Source: Salinilacustrithrix sp034522155 (GTDB lineage Bacteria > Actinomycetota > Acidimicrobiia > Acidimicrobiales > Salinilacustritrichaceae). Taken from it: a stretch of 64,000 bases of DNA. The DNA is taken from the NCBI GenBank assembly GCA_034522155.1, contig JAXHLP010000003.1, forward strand, positions 124,001 to 188,000, given 5' to 3'. Of this stretch, positions 1 to 7,955 are shown piece after piece; the first letter of the stretch is position 1, and each line of letters opens with the position of its first letter. Position numbers and translations under genes: made by a program. The notes under the pieces were generated by a model. It was not told where the DNA came from and did not search any database. It saw only the letters and a list, made by a program, of their open reading frames with translations.

Positions 1-225
1 CTTCTGGATGGCGAGGGGCACCTCCTTGGCCTTGCCGTAGCCGAGACCGACCCGGCCGGCACCGTCGCCGATCACCACGAGCGCGGTGAAGCTGAACCGG
101 CGGCCGCCCTTGACGACCTTGGCGACACGGTTGATGTTGATGACGCGCGACTCGCGCAGCGAGGCATCCCCGGAATTGCGGGGGTTGCTCTGCGGGTCGT
201 TGCGGCGGTTGCGTTCGTTTGCCAT
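1..225 (-). CDS. rpsE: 30S ribosomal protein S5, N-terminal part (runs off window)
   Basis: S5 helps form the decoding-site shoulder of the 30S subunit. The 75 visible codons start at ATG 225 and contain the start of the S5 double-stranded RNA-binding domain, with the stretch RVAKVVKGGRRFSFTALVV and then GDGAGRVGLGYGKAKEVPLAI, both typical of S5. About the first 20 residues (Asn/Arg-rich) are a variable leader. It is the last gene visible in the long ribosomal operon, 31 bases after rplR. The C-terminal half lies beyond the window edge. Confidence 0.97.
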   Translation of the reverse strand, partial: MANERNRRNDPQSNPRNSGDASLRESRVININRVAKVVKGGRRFSFTALVVIGDGAGRVGLGYGKAKEVPLAIQK

Positions 226-256
226 GGGTATCCGTTCGGTATCCGTTGCTGGTGGC

Positions 257-619
257 TCAGAACTCGAGCCCGGCGTCGCGTGCAGCGTCGGCGAGGGCCC
301 GCACCCGACCGTGGTAGCGGTTGCCGCCACGGTCGAAGACGACCTTGTCGATGCCCTTCTCCTTGGCCCGTTCGGCGGCGAGGGTGCCGATCCTGGTGGC
401 AGCCTCGACGTTACCGCCGTATCCGGTGAAGCCCTGCTCGTGGGTCGACGCCGACGCCAGGGTGACCCCGGCGATGTCGTCGATGACCTGGGCGACGATG
501 TGCTTGGAGGAGCGGAAGACCGCGAGGCGCGGGCGGTCGGGGCTGCCCTGGATCTTCTTGCGGACACGACGGTGCCGACGGGCACGGTCGAGCTGCTTCT
601 TGGAGGTGGTGCTCATCAC
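257..619 (-). CDS. rplR: 50S ribosomal protein L18
   Basis: L18 binds 5S rRNA and joins it to the 50S central protuberance. The 120-residue product is the normal family length and shows the L18 core: a basic N-terminus (RRHRRVRKKI), GSPDRPRLAVFRSSKHI, then the C-terminal VVFDRGGNRYHGRVRALADAAR signature. ATG 619 is followed by a second ATG at 616; either could be used and they differ by one residue. It sits between rplF and rpsE as in nearly all bacteria. Confidence 0.97.
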   Translation of the reverse strand: MMSTTSKKQLDRARRHRRVRKKIQGSPDRPRLAVFRSSKHIVAQVIDDIAGVTLASASTHEQGFTGYGGNVEAATRIGTLAAERAKEKGIDKVVFDRGGNRYHGRVRALADAARDAGLEF

Positions 620-677
620 TTACCAGCCTTCCCGGCTGCGCTGTTGCGAACCAGGAAACCGGTGGAGCGCGTGTCCA

Positions 678-1217
678 TCACTTGCCTGCCTTTCCTGCCT
701 TGCGGACCACGTGCTCGCCCTTGTACCGGACACCCTTGCCCTTGTACGGCTCGGGCTTGCGGAACTGGCGGATCTCGGCGGCCACCTGGCCGACCTGCTG
801 CTTGTCGACTCCCCGGACGATGATCTCGGTGGGCAGGGGGACCTCGAAGCTGATGCCGTCGGGGGCGTCGTAGGCGATGGTGTGGCTGTAGCCGAGCGCG
901 AGCTCGAGCTTGTCGGGGCCCTTGGCGGTGGCGCGGTAGCCGACGCCGATGATCTCGAGCTCCTTGGTGAACTCGTTGGTGACCCCGTGGACCATGTTGG
1001 CGATCAGCGCACGCGTGAGCCCGTGCAGAGCGCGGGAGTCGCGCTCCTCGTCCGGGCGCTCGATGACGACCTCGTCGCCGTCCTGGCGGACCGTGATCCG
1101 TTCGGGGATGAACTGCTGCAGCTCACCCTTGGGGCCCTTCACCGAGACCTGGCCCTCGCCGAGGGTGATCTCGACGCCGGAGGGGATGGTGATCGGAGCT
1201 TTGCCGACGCGGGACAT
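678..1217 (-). CDS. rplF: 50S ribosomal protein L6
   Basis: L6 binds 23S rRNA near the sarcin-ricin loop and the L7/L12 stalk base. The 179-residue product has the expected length and both L6 repeats, beginning MSRVGKAPITIPSGVEI and ending with the conserved PEPYKGKGVRYKGEHVVRKAGK type tail. It lies 9 bases after rpsH and is followed by rplR, so it is surely part of the same transcript. Nothing unusual is visible. Confidence 0.98.
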   Translation of the reverse strand: MSRVGKAPITIPSGVEITLGEGQVSVKGPKGELQQFIPERITVRQDGDEVVIERPDEERDSRALHGLTRALIANMVHGVTNEFTKELEIIGVGYRATAKGPDKLELALGYSHTIAYDAPDGISFEVPLPTEIIVRGVDKQQVGQVAAEIRQFRKPEPYKGKGVRYKGEHVVRKAGKAGK

Positions 1218-1226
1218 CGTCGCCTC

Positions 1227-1631
1227 CTACCAGACGTAGCAGAGGACCTCGCCGCCGACGTGTCGGCGACGGGCCTCTCGATCGGTCATGAGTCCCTGCG
1301 AGGTCGACAACACGGCGACGCCGAGGCCGCCGAGGACGCGCGGGATCTCATCGGACTTCTTGTACACGCGCAGACCGGGCTTGGACACACGCTGGATGCC
1401 CGAGATGGTCCGCTCGCGCTCCGGTGAGTACTTCATGTCGATGGACAGGTACTTGCCGGGGCGGTCGGTCCGCTCGGTGGTGGTGAAGCCGTCGATGTAG
1501 CCCTCGGCCTCGAGCAGCTCGGCCAGGGCCTCCTTCAGCTTCGACGAGGGCATGGAGACATCGTCGTGCTTGGCGATGTTGGCGTTGCGCACACGGGTGA
1601 GCATGTCGGCGATCGGGTCGGTCATCGTCAT
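1227..1631 (-). CDS. rpsH: 30S ribosomal protein S8
   Basis: S8 binds the central domain of 16S rRNA and in many bacteria also represses its own operon. The 134-residue product is of normal length. It begins MTMTDPIADMLTRVRNA, the standard S8 start, and ends in the conserved STSQGLMTDREARRRHVGGE region. It sits between rpsZ and rplF. Two in-frame ATG codons lie at its start (1631 and 1625); the first is kept because it follows rpsZ closely. Confidence 0.98.
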   Translation of the reverse strand: MTMTDPIADMLTRVRNANIAKHDDVSMPSSKLKEALAELLEAEGYIDGFTTTERTDRPGKYLSIDMKYSPERERTISGIQRVSKPGLRVYKKSDEIPRVLGGLGVAVLSTSQGLMTDREARRRHVGGEVLCYVW

Positions 1632-1642
1632 GTCAGCTCACC

Positions 1643-1834
1643 TCACCAACTCGCCTTGGTCACGCCGGGGATCTCCCCGTTGTGGGCCATCTGGCGGAAA
1701 CACACGCGGCACAGCCCGAAACGGCGCAGCACCGAACGCGAGCGGCCGCAACGGCGGCAGCGCGTGTAGCCACGCACCTTGAACTTGGGCTTCTTCTGTG
1801 CCTTGTTGATCAGCGCGGTCTTGGCCACGGTCAA
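1643..1834 (-). CDS. rpsZ: 30S ribosomal protein S14, short zinc-binding type
   Basis: This is the 63-residue zinc-ribbon form of S14 (S14p/S29e, also called RpsZ), which binds the 3' major domain of 16S rRNA. Two CxxC pairs, CRRC and CRVC, about 12 residues apart, are the zinc ligands. The longer zinc-free S14 lacks them and is about 100 residues. The start at 1834 overlaps the end of rplE by 4 bases. Bacteria with both forms often switch under zinc limitation; no second S14 gene is in this window. Confidence 0.96.
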   Translation of the reverse strand: MTVAKTALINKAQKKPKFKVRGYTRCRRCGRSRSVLRRFGLCRVCFRQMAHNGEIPGVTKASW

Positions 1835-2409
1835 CGGTCCTTTCGGAAGGGGAAGCCGAAGGCATCGAGTAGAGCCCTGCCCTCGGCGTCGTTGCGTGCG
1901 GTGGTCACGATCGTGATGTCCATGCCTCGGATGGCATCGACGGAGTCGTAGTCGATCTCGGGGAAGATGAGCTGCTCGGTCACACCGAGGGTGTAGTTGC
2001 CGTTGCCGTCGAAGCTGCGGGGATTCAGCCCCCGGAAGTCGCGGATACGGGGAATCGCCACCGAGACGAGACGATCGAAGAACTCGTACATGCGGTTGTC
2101 GCGGAGGGTCACCTTGGCGCCGATGGCGTTGCCCTCACGGAGCTTGAAGCCGGCGATCGACTTCTTGGCCCGGGTGGCCACGGCCTTCTGGCCGGTGATC
2201 ACCGCGAGATCGTTGACGGCACCCTCGAGCAGCGACGCCTGACCGAGGGCGTCGCCCACGCCCATGTTGACCACGATCTTGTCGAGCTCGGGCACCATCA
2301 TCACGTTGGGCAGCTCGAGCGAGTCGCGGAGCTGGGCGCGCAAGGTCTCGTTGTAGCGGACCCGCATGCGCGGGGGAGGTGCAGTCGTCTGATCGGTGAG
2401 CGCGTTCAT
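1831..2409 (-). CDS. rplE: 50S ribosomal protein L5
   Basis: L5 binds 5S rRNA and contacts the P-site tRNA. I start it at ATG 2409, giving 192 residues. The open frame extends 32 codons further upstream, but that part overlaps rplX and does not look like L5. Conserved pieces include IVVNMGVG near residue 40, the AVITGQKAVATRAKKSIAGFKLREG region and the C-terminal FPEIDYDSVDAIRGMDITIV. The ATG shares one base with the rplX stop (TGATG). An Asn/Pro-rich leader of about 15 residues precedes the fold. Confidence 0.97.
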   Translation of the reverse strand: MNALTDQTTAPPPRMRVRYNETLRAQLRDSLELPNVMMVPELDKIVVNMGVGDALGQASLLEGAVNDLAVITGQKAVATRAKKSIAGFKLREGNAIGAKVTLRDNRMYEFFDRLVSVAIPRIRDFRGLNPRSFDGNGNYTLGVTEQLIFPEIDYDSVDAIRGMDITIVTTARNDAEGRALLDAFGFPFRKDR

Positions 2410-2732
2410 CAGTCGAGATCCTTCCCACACTTCTTGCAGACCCGGTTCTTGGTGCCGTCCGGGTCGATGCGGTAGCCGACCCGGGTGGGGCCGCAGCTGT
2501 CGCACACGAGCGCGACGTTGGCGACCGGGATCGGCATGTCCTTGTCGATGATCCCGCCCTGCATGGTGGCCGAGCGGGGCTTCTGGTGCTTCTTGGCGAC
2601 GTTGACGCCGTCGACGATGACCCTGCGGTCGGCGGGGAGCGCGGTGATGACCTCGCCCTCCTTGCCCCGGTCCTTGCCGGTGAGCACGCGGACGGTGTCG
2701 CCCTTCCGGATCTTCATGGTGTTCTGGCTCAT
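2409..2732 (-). CDS. rplX: 50S ribosomal protein L24
   Basis: L24 starts 50S assembly by binding the 5' end of 23S rRNA. The chosen ATG 2732 gives 107 residues beginning MSQNTMKIRKGDTVRVLTG, the KOW motif of L24. A cysteine cluster at the C-terminus (CDSC and CKKC) suggests a small zinc ribbon, which occurs in some bacterial L24 proteins. A longer frame upstream overlaps rplN and is rejected. The gene is 1 base from rplN and overlaps rplE by one base. Confidence 0.97.
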   Translation of the reverse strand: MSQNTMKIRKGDTVRVLTGKDRGKEGEVITALPADRRVIVDGVNVAKKHQKPRSATMQGGIIDKDMPIPVANVALVCDSCGPTRVGYRIDPDGTKNRVCKKCGKDLD

Positions 2733-2733
2733 G

Positions 2734-3102
2734 TCAGAGGACCTCGGGAGCGAGCGAGACGATGCGCATGAACCTGGCGTCGCGCAACTCACGGCCGACG
2801 GGGCCGAAGATGCGGGTGCCACGCGGCTGGCGCTGGTCGTTGATGAGGACGGCCGCGTTCTCGTCGAATCGGATGTAGCTGCCGTCGGGCCGGCGGGCCT
2901 GCTTCTTGGTGCGGACGACGACGCACTTGACGATGTCGCCCTTCTTGACCGCGGCGCCCGGGAGCGCGTCCTTCACGGTGGCCACGAAGATGTCGCCGAT
3001 GCCGGCGTAGCGCCGCTTGGAGCCGCCGAGCACCTTGACGCACAGCACCTCCTTGGCGCCGCTGTTGTCGGCGACGCGGAGTCGGGATTCCTGCTGGATC
3101 AT
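2734..3102 (-). CDS. rplN: 50S ribosomal protein L14
   Basis: L14 lies at the 30S-50S interface and forms bridge B8. The 122-residue product has exactly the usual length and the highly conserved sequence MIQQESRLRVADNSGAKEV at the start, followed by KGDIVKCVVVRTKKQ and ending in ELRDARFMRIVSLAPEVL. It lies between rpsQ and rplX in the standard order. Confidence 0.99.
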   Translation of the reverse strand: MIQQESRLRVADNSGAKEVLCVKVLGGSKRRYAGIGDIFVATVKDALPGAAVKKGDIVKCVVVRTKKQARRPDGSYIRFDENAAVLINDQRQPRGTRIFGPVGRELRDARFMRIVSLAPEVL

Positions 3103-3110
3103 CGGGTCAC

Positions 3111-3380
3111 CTACTTCGCTCGCTCGACGATCTCGACCAGCCGCCAGCGCTTGGACCTGCTCATCGGCCGGGTTTCCATGATCCGGACGTGATCGCCCTC
3201 GTTGGCGTCGTTGGTCTCGTCGTGGACGTAGAAGTGCTTGTCCCGCGCCATGGTCTTGCCGTAGCGGGCGTGAGGCTTGCGGCTCTCGACGGCGACGACG
3301 ATGGTCTTGTCCATCTTCGTGGAGGCGACCACGCCCTCGCGGACCTTGCGCGTGTTGCGCTCTTCGGTACCTGCCGTCAT
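3111..3380 (-). CDS. rpsQ: 30S ribosomal protein S17
   Basis: S17 is an early-binding protein of the 30S body. The start at ATG 3380 gives 89 residues, beginning MTAGTEERNTRKVREG and containing the S17 OB-fold pieces KMDKTIVVAVE and the C-terminal ETRPMSRSKRWRLVEIVE. The frame is open further upstream, but that sequence lies in the repeat element between rpmC and rpsQ and encodes no S17 residues. The roughly 100-base gap to rpmC is unusual for this operon and is filled by that repeat. Confidence 0.97.
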   Translation of the reverse strand: MTAGTEERNTRKVREGVVASTKMDKTIVVAVESRKPHARYGKTMARDKHFYVHDETNDANEGDHVRIMETRPMSRSKRWRLVEIVERAK

Positions 3381-3406
3381 TGGTTCACCATCCGTGTCGT
3401 TGGGGC

Positions 3407-3472
3407 GAGTTGTGAGGCGTAGCCGAACAACTCGGGAAGGGAGGAGGCCCTCCAAGGGCCGACGAGCGGCTC
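3407..3472 (-). repeat. Family A stop-proximal double-hairpin repeat, rpmC-rpsQ gap
   Basis: Read on the minus strand, this begins a few bases after the rpmC stop codon with GCCGCTCGTC. It then forms a GGCCC/GGGCC hairpin and a second stem GAGTTGT/ACAACTC around a GC-rich loop. Related copies lie at 9960, 15851, 25418, 28379, 35840 and 42804, all just after a gene end and in the same orientation. A repeat inside the S10/spc ribosomal operon is unexpected. It may act as a terminator, an mRNA processing or stability element, or a mobile hairpin. Confidence 0.8.
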
Positions 3473-3477
3473 GGTGC

Positions 3478-3741
3478 TCATCGGTTCTCTCCGTCTTCGG
3501 CATCTGTGTCTTCGCCAACCGCGTCGCCGGCAATCGACATGGCCTCGGCCGCGGTGATCTCCCGGGCACGCGCCTCGGTGAGGCAGCGGGCGATCTCGCG
3601 CTTCACCTGCTTGATCCGCGCGGTGTTGGTGAGCTGACCCGTGGCGTTCTGGAACCGGAGGTTGAACAGCTCCTCGCGGGACTCCTGCAGCCGATTCAGC
3701 AGCGACTCGTCGTCGAGGTCGATCAGGACGTCGGCGGCCAT
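3478..3741 (-). CDS. rpmC: 50S ribosomal protein L29
   Basis: L29 sits near the nascent-chain exit and contacts signal recognition particle and trigger factor. The product is 87 residues, longer than the usual 60-75. The L29 core (LNRLQESREELFNLRFQNATGQL, shown here only by its start and end, followed by ARIKQVKREIAR) fills residues 12-52. The last 20 or so residues are acidic and probably disordered. Its ATG directly abuts the rplP stop. Confidence 0.96.
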   Translation of the reverse strand: MAADVLIDLDDESLLNRLQESREELFNLRFQNATGQLTNTARIKQVKREIARCLTEARAREITAAEAMSIAGDAVGEDTDAEDGENR

Positions 3742-4158
3742 CTACAGCGCCTCCTCACGGGTGACGAAGCGGGCGCGGACCGGCAGCTTCTGGATGGCGC
3801 GCTCGACGGCCTCGCGGGCCACGTCGTCGTCGGGGTAGGACAGCTCGAAGAGGATCCGGCCGGGACGGACCACGGCGACCCATGACTCGACGTTGCCCTT
3901 GCCCGAGCCCATGCGGGTCTCGGCCGGCTTCTGGGTGACCGGCTTGTCGGGGAAGATGTTGATCCACACCTTGCCGCCACGGCGGGTGCGCCGGGTCATG
4001 GCGATGCGGGCAGCCTCGATCTGACGAGCGGTGATCCATCCGGGCTCGAGGGCCTGGATGCCGTACTCGCCGAAGGAGACCTCGGTGCCGCCCTTGGCGT
4101 AGCCCTTGGTGCGGCCTCGATGGTGCTTGCGGTGCTTGACCTTCTTGGGCATCAGCAT
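3742..4158 (-). CDS. rplP: 50S ribosomal protein L16
   Basis: L16 helps form the A-site region of the 50S subunit and is needed late in assembly. The product is 138 residues from ATG 4158, or 136 from the second ATG at 4152. The latter starts MPKKVKHRKHHRG and is the standard L16 start, so it may be the true one. Conserved GYAKGGTEVSFGEYGIQA and the C-terminal KLPVRARFV are present. It follows rpsC by 10 bases. Confidence 0.97.
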   Translation of the reverse strand: MLMPKKVKHRKHHRGRTKGYAKGGTEVSFGEYGIQALEPGWITARQIEAARIAMTRRTRRGGKVWINIFPDKPVTQKPAETRMGSGKGNVESWVAVVRPGRILFELSYPDDDVAREAVERAIQKLPVRARFVTREEAL

Positions 4159-4168
4159 GACGGCGCTC

Positions 4169-5155
4169 CTACTCCTGCCCGTCCCGGAAGTGCGGCGCCT
4201 CGTGCCGCTCCTTGGTCTGACGCTCGATCTCCTCTTCCTCGGCGAGGAGACGCTCGAGCTCGGGATCGGCTTCCTTGATCAACGGTTCGACCGCGGGCTG
4301 CTCGGCAGTCGACTCACCGGCCTCGGCGGACTCGCCGGCCTCACCGGACTCGGCGGTCGCGGCGCTCGCCTGCTGTTCGGGTGCGGGCTCACTGGCCCCT
4401 TCGGCCTCGGCGGCGGCGCGACGAGCGGCGGAGGACACGACCGGCTTGGCCGGCTGACCACCGGAGGTCTCGCCGACGGCCATGGCGGCCTCACGGTTGA
4501 TCTTGTCGTCGAACGCGACCTTGTAGGGCAGGATCTCGCCCTTGTAGATCCAGACCTTCACGCCGATCCGGCCCGCGGAGGTCTTGGCCTCGCGGAAGCC
4601 GTAGTCGATGTCGGCGCGCAGGGTGTGCAGGGGCACACGGCCCTCGCGGTACCACTCGGTGCGGCTCATCTCGGCGCCGCCGAGGCGACCCGAGCACTGG
4701 ACCCGGATGCCCTGGGCGCCGGCCTTCTGGGCCGACTGCACGGCCCGCTTCATGGCCCGGCGGAACGCGACGCGTCCGGCGAGCTGGTCGGCGACGCCCT
4801 GGGCGATGAGGGCGGCGTCGAGCTCGGGCTGCTTGATCTCGACGACGTTGAGCTGGACCTTGGCGTTGCCCGAGATCTTGGTCAGTCCGGCACGGAGACG
4901 GTCGGCCTCGGAGCCCTTGCGGCCGATGACGATGCCCGGACGGGCGGTGTGCACGTCGACACGCAGCTTCTCGCGCGTGCGCTCGATCTCGATGCGACTG
5001 ATGGCCGCGTGCGGCAGCTCGCCCATGAGGAAGTCGCGGATCTGCGAGTCCTCGATCACGAGCTCCTTGTACTCCTCGCCGTCGGCGAACCAACGGCTCT
5101 TCCACTCGGTGGTGATCCCGAGCCGGAAGCCATAGGGGTGGATCTTCTGTCCCAT
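4169..5155 (-). CDS. rpsC: 30S ribosomal protein S3 with long acidic C-terminal tail
   Basis: S3 forms part of the mRNA entry channel. The conserved protein occupies about residues 1-215: MGQKIHPYGFRLGI at the start, the type II KH signature PGIVIGRKGSEADRLR near residue 73, and the C-domain ending in GEILPYKVAFDDK. About 100 extra residues rich in Ala, Glu and Ser follow, for a total of 328 against 233 in E. coli. The tail ends in a charged helix-like stretch (LERLLAEEEEIERQ). The start codon shares one base with the rplV stop. Confidence 0.97.
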   Translation of the reverse strand: MGQKIHPYGFRLGITTEWKSRWFADGEEYKELVIEDSQIRDFLMGELPHAAISRIEIERTREKLRVDVHTARPGIVIGRKGSEADRLRAGLTKISGNAKVQLNVVEIKQPELDAALIAQGVADQLAGRVAFRRAMKRAVQSAQKAGAQGIRVQCSGRLGGAEMSRTEWYREGRVPLHTLRADIDYGFREAKTSAGRIGVKVWIYKGEILPYKVAFDDKINREAAMAVGETSGGQPAKPVVSSAARRAAAEAEGASEPAPEQQASAATAESGEAGESAEAGESTAEQPAVEPLIKEADPELERLLAEEEEIERQTKERHEAPHFRDGQE

Positions 5156-5892
5156 TACGCGTCTCCTGCAGGATCGTCGGCGTCGCCGTCGTCGGACGCC
5201 TCGCTGGCGTTCGGCTGGGATGCTTCCTCAGAGGTCTCGCCAGCGTCGTCCTGGCTCTCGTCTGCGCTGTCGGCTTCGGCGGCGTCGATGGCCTCGTCGG
5301 CGATCTCGGCCGCCGCGGCCTGCGGATCGACGATGCCCTCGGCCTCGGCGGTCTCGGCCGTGCTGTCGAGGTCAGGGTCGTCGTGATCGTGATCGTGGTC
5401 GTCAGCCTCCTGGGAGGCGGCGACGCGGGCGGCGCGGGTGGCAGCCTCCTGGCCCCGGCGGCGGGCGGCACGACTGCCGGGGATGGCCTCGCGCTTGGCC
5501 TGCTCGCGGGCGAGCATGTCGCCCGACATCGGGCTCACGATGATCGTGATGTGGCAGGTGCGCTTGCGGATGCGGGTGGCCCGGCCGCGGGCACGGGGCC
5601 GGAACCGGTAGAGGGTGCGGCCCTCATCGGCGTAGCACGCCGAGACGTAGAGGATCTCGGGATCGATCTCGTCGTTGTGCTCGGCGTTGGCCACGGCCGA
5701 GTCGAGACACTTGCCCACGACCTCGGCAGCGGCGCGCTCGGTGTAGGTGAGGATGTCGGTGGCTTCGTCGACCGACTTGTTGCGGATGAGGTCGAGCACG
5801 ACGCGGGCCTTGGTGGCCGACATGCGGACGTGCTTGACCTGGGCACGGGTGCCGGGACGCTCGTTGGTCTTGGTGGCGGCCATCTCGTTCAC
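5155..5892 (-). CDS. rplV: 50S ribosomal protein L22 with long acidic C-terminal tail
   Basis: L22 lines the peptide exit tunnel. The conserved L22 domain covers roughly residues 15-122 (VRMSATKARVVLDLIRNK through RIRKRTCHITIIV). It is followed by about 120 extra residues, giving 245 in all against 110 in E. coli. The tail is first basic (AARRRGQEAATRAAR), then very acidic, with a short His/Asp run DDHDHDHDD. GTG 5892 overlaps the rpsS stop in a GTGA and is taken as the start; ATG 5883 three codons later is the alternative. The tail could reach out of the tunnel exit. Confidence 0.96.
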   Translation of the reverse strand: MNEMAATKTNERPGTRAQVKHVRMSATKARVVLDLIRNKSVDEATDILTYTERAAAEVVGKCLDSAVANAEHNDEIDPEILYVSACYADEGRTLYRFRPRARGRATRIRKRTCHITIIVSPMSGDMLAREQAKREAIPGSRAARRRGQEAATRAARVAASQEADDHDHDHDDPDLDSTAETAEAEGIVDPQAAAAEIADEAIDAAEADSADESQDDAGETSEEASQPNASEASDDGDADDPAGDA

Positions 5893-6167
5893 CGCCTCGC
5901 CGCGCGTTCCATGCCGGCGTGGAACTTGAAGACCTTGGTGGGCGCGAACTCGCCGAGCTTGTGGCCGACCATGGCCTCGGTGACGTACACCGGCACGTGC
6001 TTGCGGCCGTCGTGGACGGCGAGGGTGTGCCCGACCATGTCGGGGATGATCGTCGACCGACGCGACCAGGTCTTGATGACCTTCTTCTCGTTGTTGTCGT
6101 TGAGCTCGTCGACCTTCTTCAGGAGGTGGTCGTCGACGAACGGGCCCTTCTTGAGTGAACGGGGCAT
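5889..6167 (-). CDS. rpsS: 30S ribosomal protein S19
   Basis: S19 is in the 30S head and contacts 23S rRNA in bridge B1. The start is ATG 6167, giving 92 residues, the standard length. It begins MPRSLKKGPFVDDHLLKKV and contains the S19 signature around DMVGHTLAVHDGRKHVPVYV. The open frame continues far upstream through rplB but only as a shadow. It lies 8 bases after rplB. Confidence 0.98.
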   Translation of the reverse strand: MPRSLKKGPFVDDHLLKKVDELNDNNEKKVIKTWSRRSTIIPDMVGHTLAVHDGRKHVPVYVTEAMVGHKLGEFAPTKVFKFHAGMERAARR

Positions 6168-6175
6168 CGGGGCTC

Positions 6176-7012
6176 CTAGCGGCGCGAACCGCGGGTGCGG
6201 CGGCGTCGGACGATCATGTCGTTGGACTTCTTCTTCTTGTCGCGGGTGCGGCCCTCGGGCTTGCCCCACGGAGACGTCGGATGGCGGCCGCCGGAGGTCC
6301 GGCCCTCGCCACCACCGTGGGGGTGGTCGACGGGGTTCATGACCACGCCTCGGGACTGGGGGCGAACGCCCTTCCAGCGGTTGCGGCCGGCCTTGCCGAT
6401 CTTGATGAGATCGGCCTCGGCATAGCCGACCTCGCCGATGGTGGCCCGGCAGTCGATGGGCACCCGGCGCATCTCCGAGGACGGCAGCCGCACCGTGGCG
6501 TGGTTGCCCTCCTTGGCCGAGACCTGGATGGCGGTGCCGGCCGAGCGGCCGAGCTTGGCGCCGCCGCCGGGCTGGAGCTCGACGTTGTGCACCACGGTGC
6601 CGACCGGGATGTAGCGGAGCTCGAGGGCGTTGCCCGGTGCGATCTCCGAGCCCTGGCCGGACATGACACGATCGCCGACCTGCACGCCCTTCGGGGCGAT
6701 GATGTAGCTCTTGGTGCCGTCGACGTAGTGGAGCAGCAGGATCCGGCAGTTGCGGCTGGGGTCGTACTCGACCGCGACGACCTTGGCCTCGACACCGTCC
6801 TTGGTCCGACGGAAGTCGACCGTGCGGTAGCGCTGCTTGTGGCCCCCGCCGCGGTGGCGGGCGGTCATCCGGCCGTCGTCGTTGCGTCCACCGGTGCTGG
6901 TCTTCTTGGCCAGCAGGCTCTTCTCCGGCTCGCTCTTGGTGATCTCGGAGAAGTCGCCGACGGTCTGGAAGCGGCGGGCCGGGCTGGAGGGCTTGCGCTT
7001 GCGAACAGCCAT
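6176..7012 (-). CDS. rplB: 50S ribosomal protein L2
   Basis: L2 is needed for subunit joining and peptidyl transfer. The 278-residue product has normal length and all conserved blocks: the N-terminal KPSSPARRFQTVGDF, the OB and SH3-like domains, and the C-terminal RGVVMNPVDHPHGGGEGR, which includes the strongly conserved histidine near the peptidyl transferase centre. It is 2 bases from rplW and 8 from rpsS. Confidence 0.99.
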   Translation of the reverse strand: MAVRKRKPSSPARRFQTVGDFSEITKSEPEKSLLAKKTSTGGRNDDGRMTARHRGGGHKQRYRTVDFRRTKDGVEAKVVAVEYDPSRNCRILLLHYVDGTKSYIIAPKGVQVGDRVMSGQGSEIAPGNALELRYIPVGTVVHNVELQPGGGAKLGRSAGTAIQVSAKEGNHATVRLPSSEMRRVPIDCRATIGEVGYAEADLIKIGKAGRNRWKGVRPQSRGVVMNPVDHPHGGGEGRTSGGRHPTSPWGKPEGRTRDKKKKSNDMIVRRRRTRGSRR

Positions 7013-7014
7013 GA

Positions 7015-7305
7015 TCAGACCCCCTCGAAGAGGTCGATGGAGTCATCGCCATGAAGGGTGACGATGGCTCGCTTGGTGGTCGGGCGGGCGTGGAAGGCAC
7101 CGGTGCGCCGGTTGCGCATCCGCTTGCCCTTGCGGACGAGGGTGTTCACCTTGAGCACCCGCACCCCGAAGATCTCCTCGACGGCCTGGCGAACCTGGGT
7201 CTTGTTGGCCCCGGGGTGGACGCGGAAGGTGTAGACGTTCTCCTCGATGAGGTCGTAGCTCTTCTCGGAGATGACGGGTTCGATGATGACGCTCCGAGGA
7301 TCCAT
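7015..7305 (-). CDS. rplW: 50S ribosomal protein L23
   Basis: L23 is the docking site for trigger factor at the tunnel exit. The chosen ATG 7305 gives 96 residues, beginning MDPRSVIIEPVISEKS. The L23 features YTFRVHPGANKTQVRQAVEEIF and VRKGKRMRNRRTGAF are visible. The start shares one base with the rplD stop (TGATG), which supports translational coupling and rules out the longer frame. Confidence 0.98.
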   Translation of the reverse strand: MDPRSVIIEPVISEKSYDLIEENVYTFRVHPGANKTQVRQAVEEIFGVRVLKVNTLVRKGKRMRNRRTGAFHARPTTKRAIVTLHGDDSIDLFEGV

Positions 7306-7955
7306 CAGGAAGCGACCTCCTCGGTCACGGGCGCGGGATCGGCCGGAGCGCTGGTGGGCACGGTGTCGGTGGTGAACACGACCCAGTCGCTCACGAGCAC
7401 GTCGTGGGCGTTGAGCTCGCCCGGATGCAGGACGTGGACCCGGGGCAGGTTGCGCAGGCTGAGCTGGGTGGTGGTGTCGTCGCGGTCGACCACGGCCAGG
7501 ACCCGGCCGTCGGCGCCGAGGGTCTCGAGCGCGGTACGAGCCGCCTTGGTCGACGGGGCGTCGAGGCCCCACGAGTCGAGGACGATCATCCGCTCGGAGC
7601 TGAACCGGTCGGACAGCGCCGACCGCAACGCCAGGCGGACCATCTTCTTGGGGGTCCGCTGGGCGTAGGAGCGGGGCTTGGGGCCGAGGGCGATGCCGCC
7701 GCCGCGCCACTGGGGCGCGCGGATCGATCCCTGACGGGCCCGGCCGGTGCCCTTCTGATTCCACGGCTTGGCGCCGCCGCCGCGCACCTCGGCGCGGGTC
7801 TTGGTCGACTGGGTGCCGGCCCGTCGGGCCGCGAGTTGGGCGGTGACCACCTGGTGCATCACCGACACGTTCGGCTCGATGCCGAAGATCGCGTCGTCGA
7901 GGTCGTGGGAGCCGACACTGCTGCCAGCGGTGTTCTTGACGTCGATGGTCGCCAT
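7305..7955 (-). CDS. rplD: 50S ribosomal protein L4
   Basis: L4 helps build the exit-tunnel constriction and in E. coli represses the S10 operon. The 216-residue product has the L4 loop region with WRGGGIALGPKPRSYAQRTPK around residues 80-100 and the C-terminal Rossmann-like part. It starts ATG 7955, overlapping the rplC stop by one base. Whether it autoregulates here is unknown; a leader hairpin lies upstream of rplC. Confidence 0.98.
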   Translation of the reverse strand: MATIDVKNTAGSSVGSHDLDDAIFGIEPNVSVMHQVVTAQLAARRAGTQSTKTRAEVRGGGAKPWNQKGTGRARQGSIRAPQWRGGGIALGPKPRSYAQRTPKKMVRLALRSALSDRFSSERMIVLDSWGLDAPSTKAARTALETLGADGRVLAVVDRDDTTTQLSLRNLPRVHVLHPGELNAHDVLVSDWVVFTTDTVPTSAPADPAPVTEEVAS

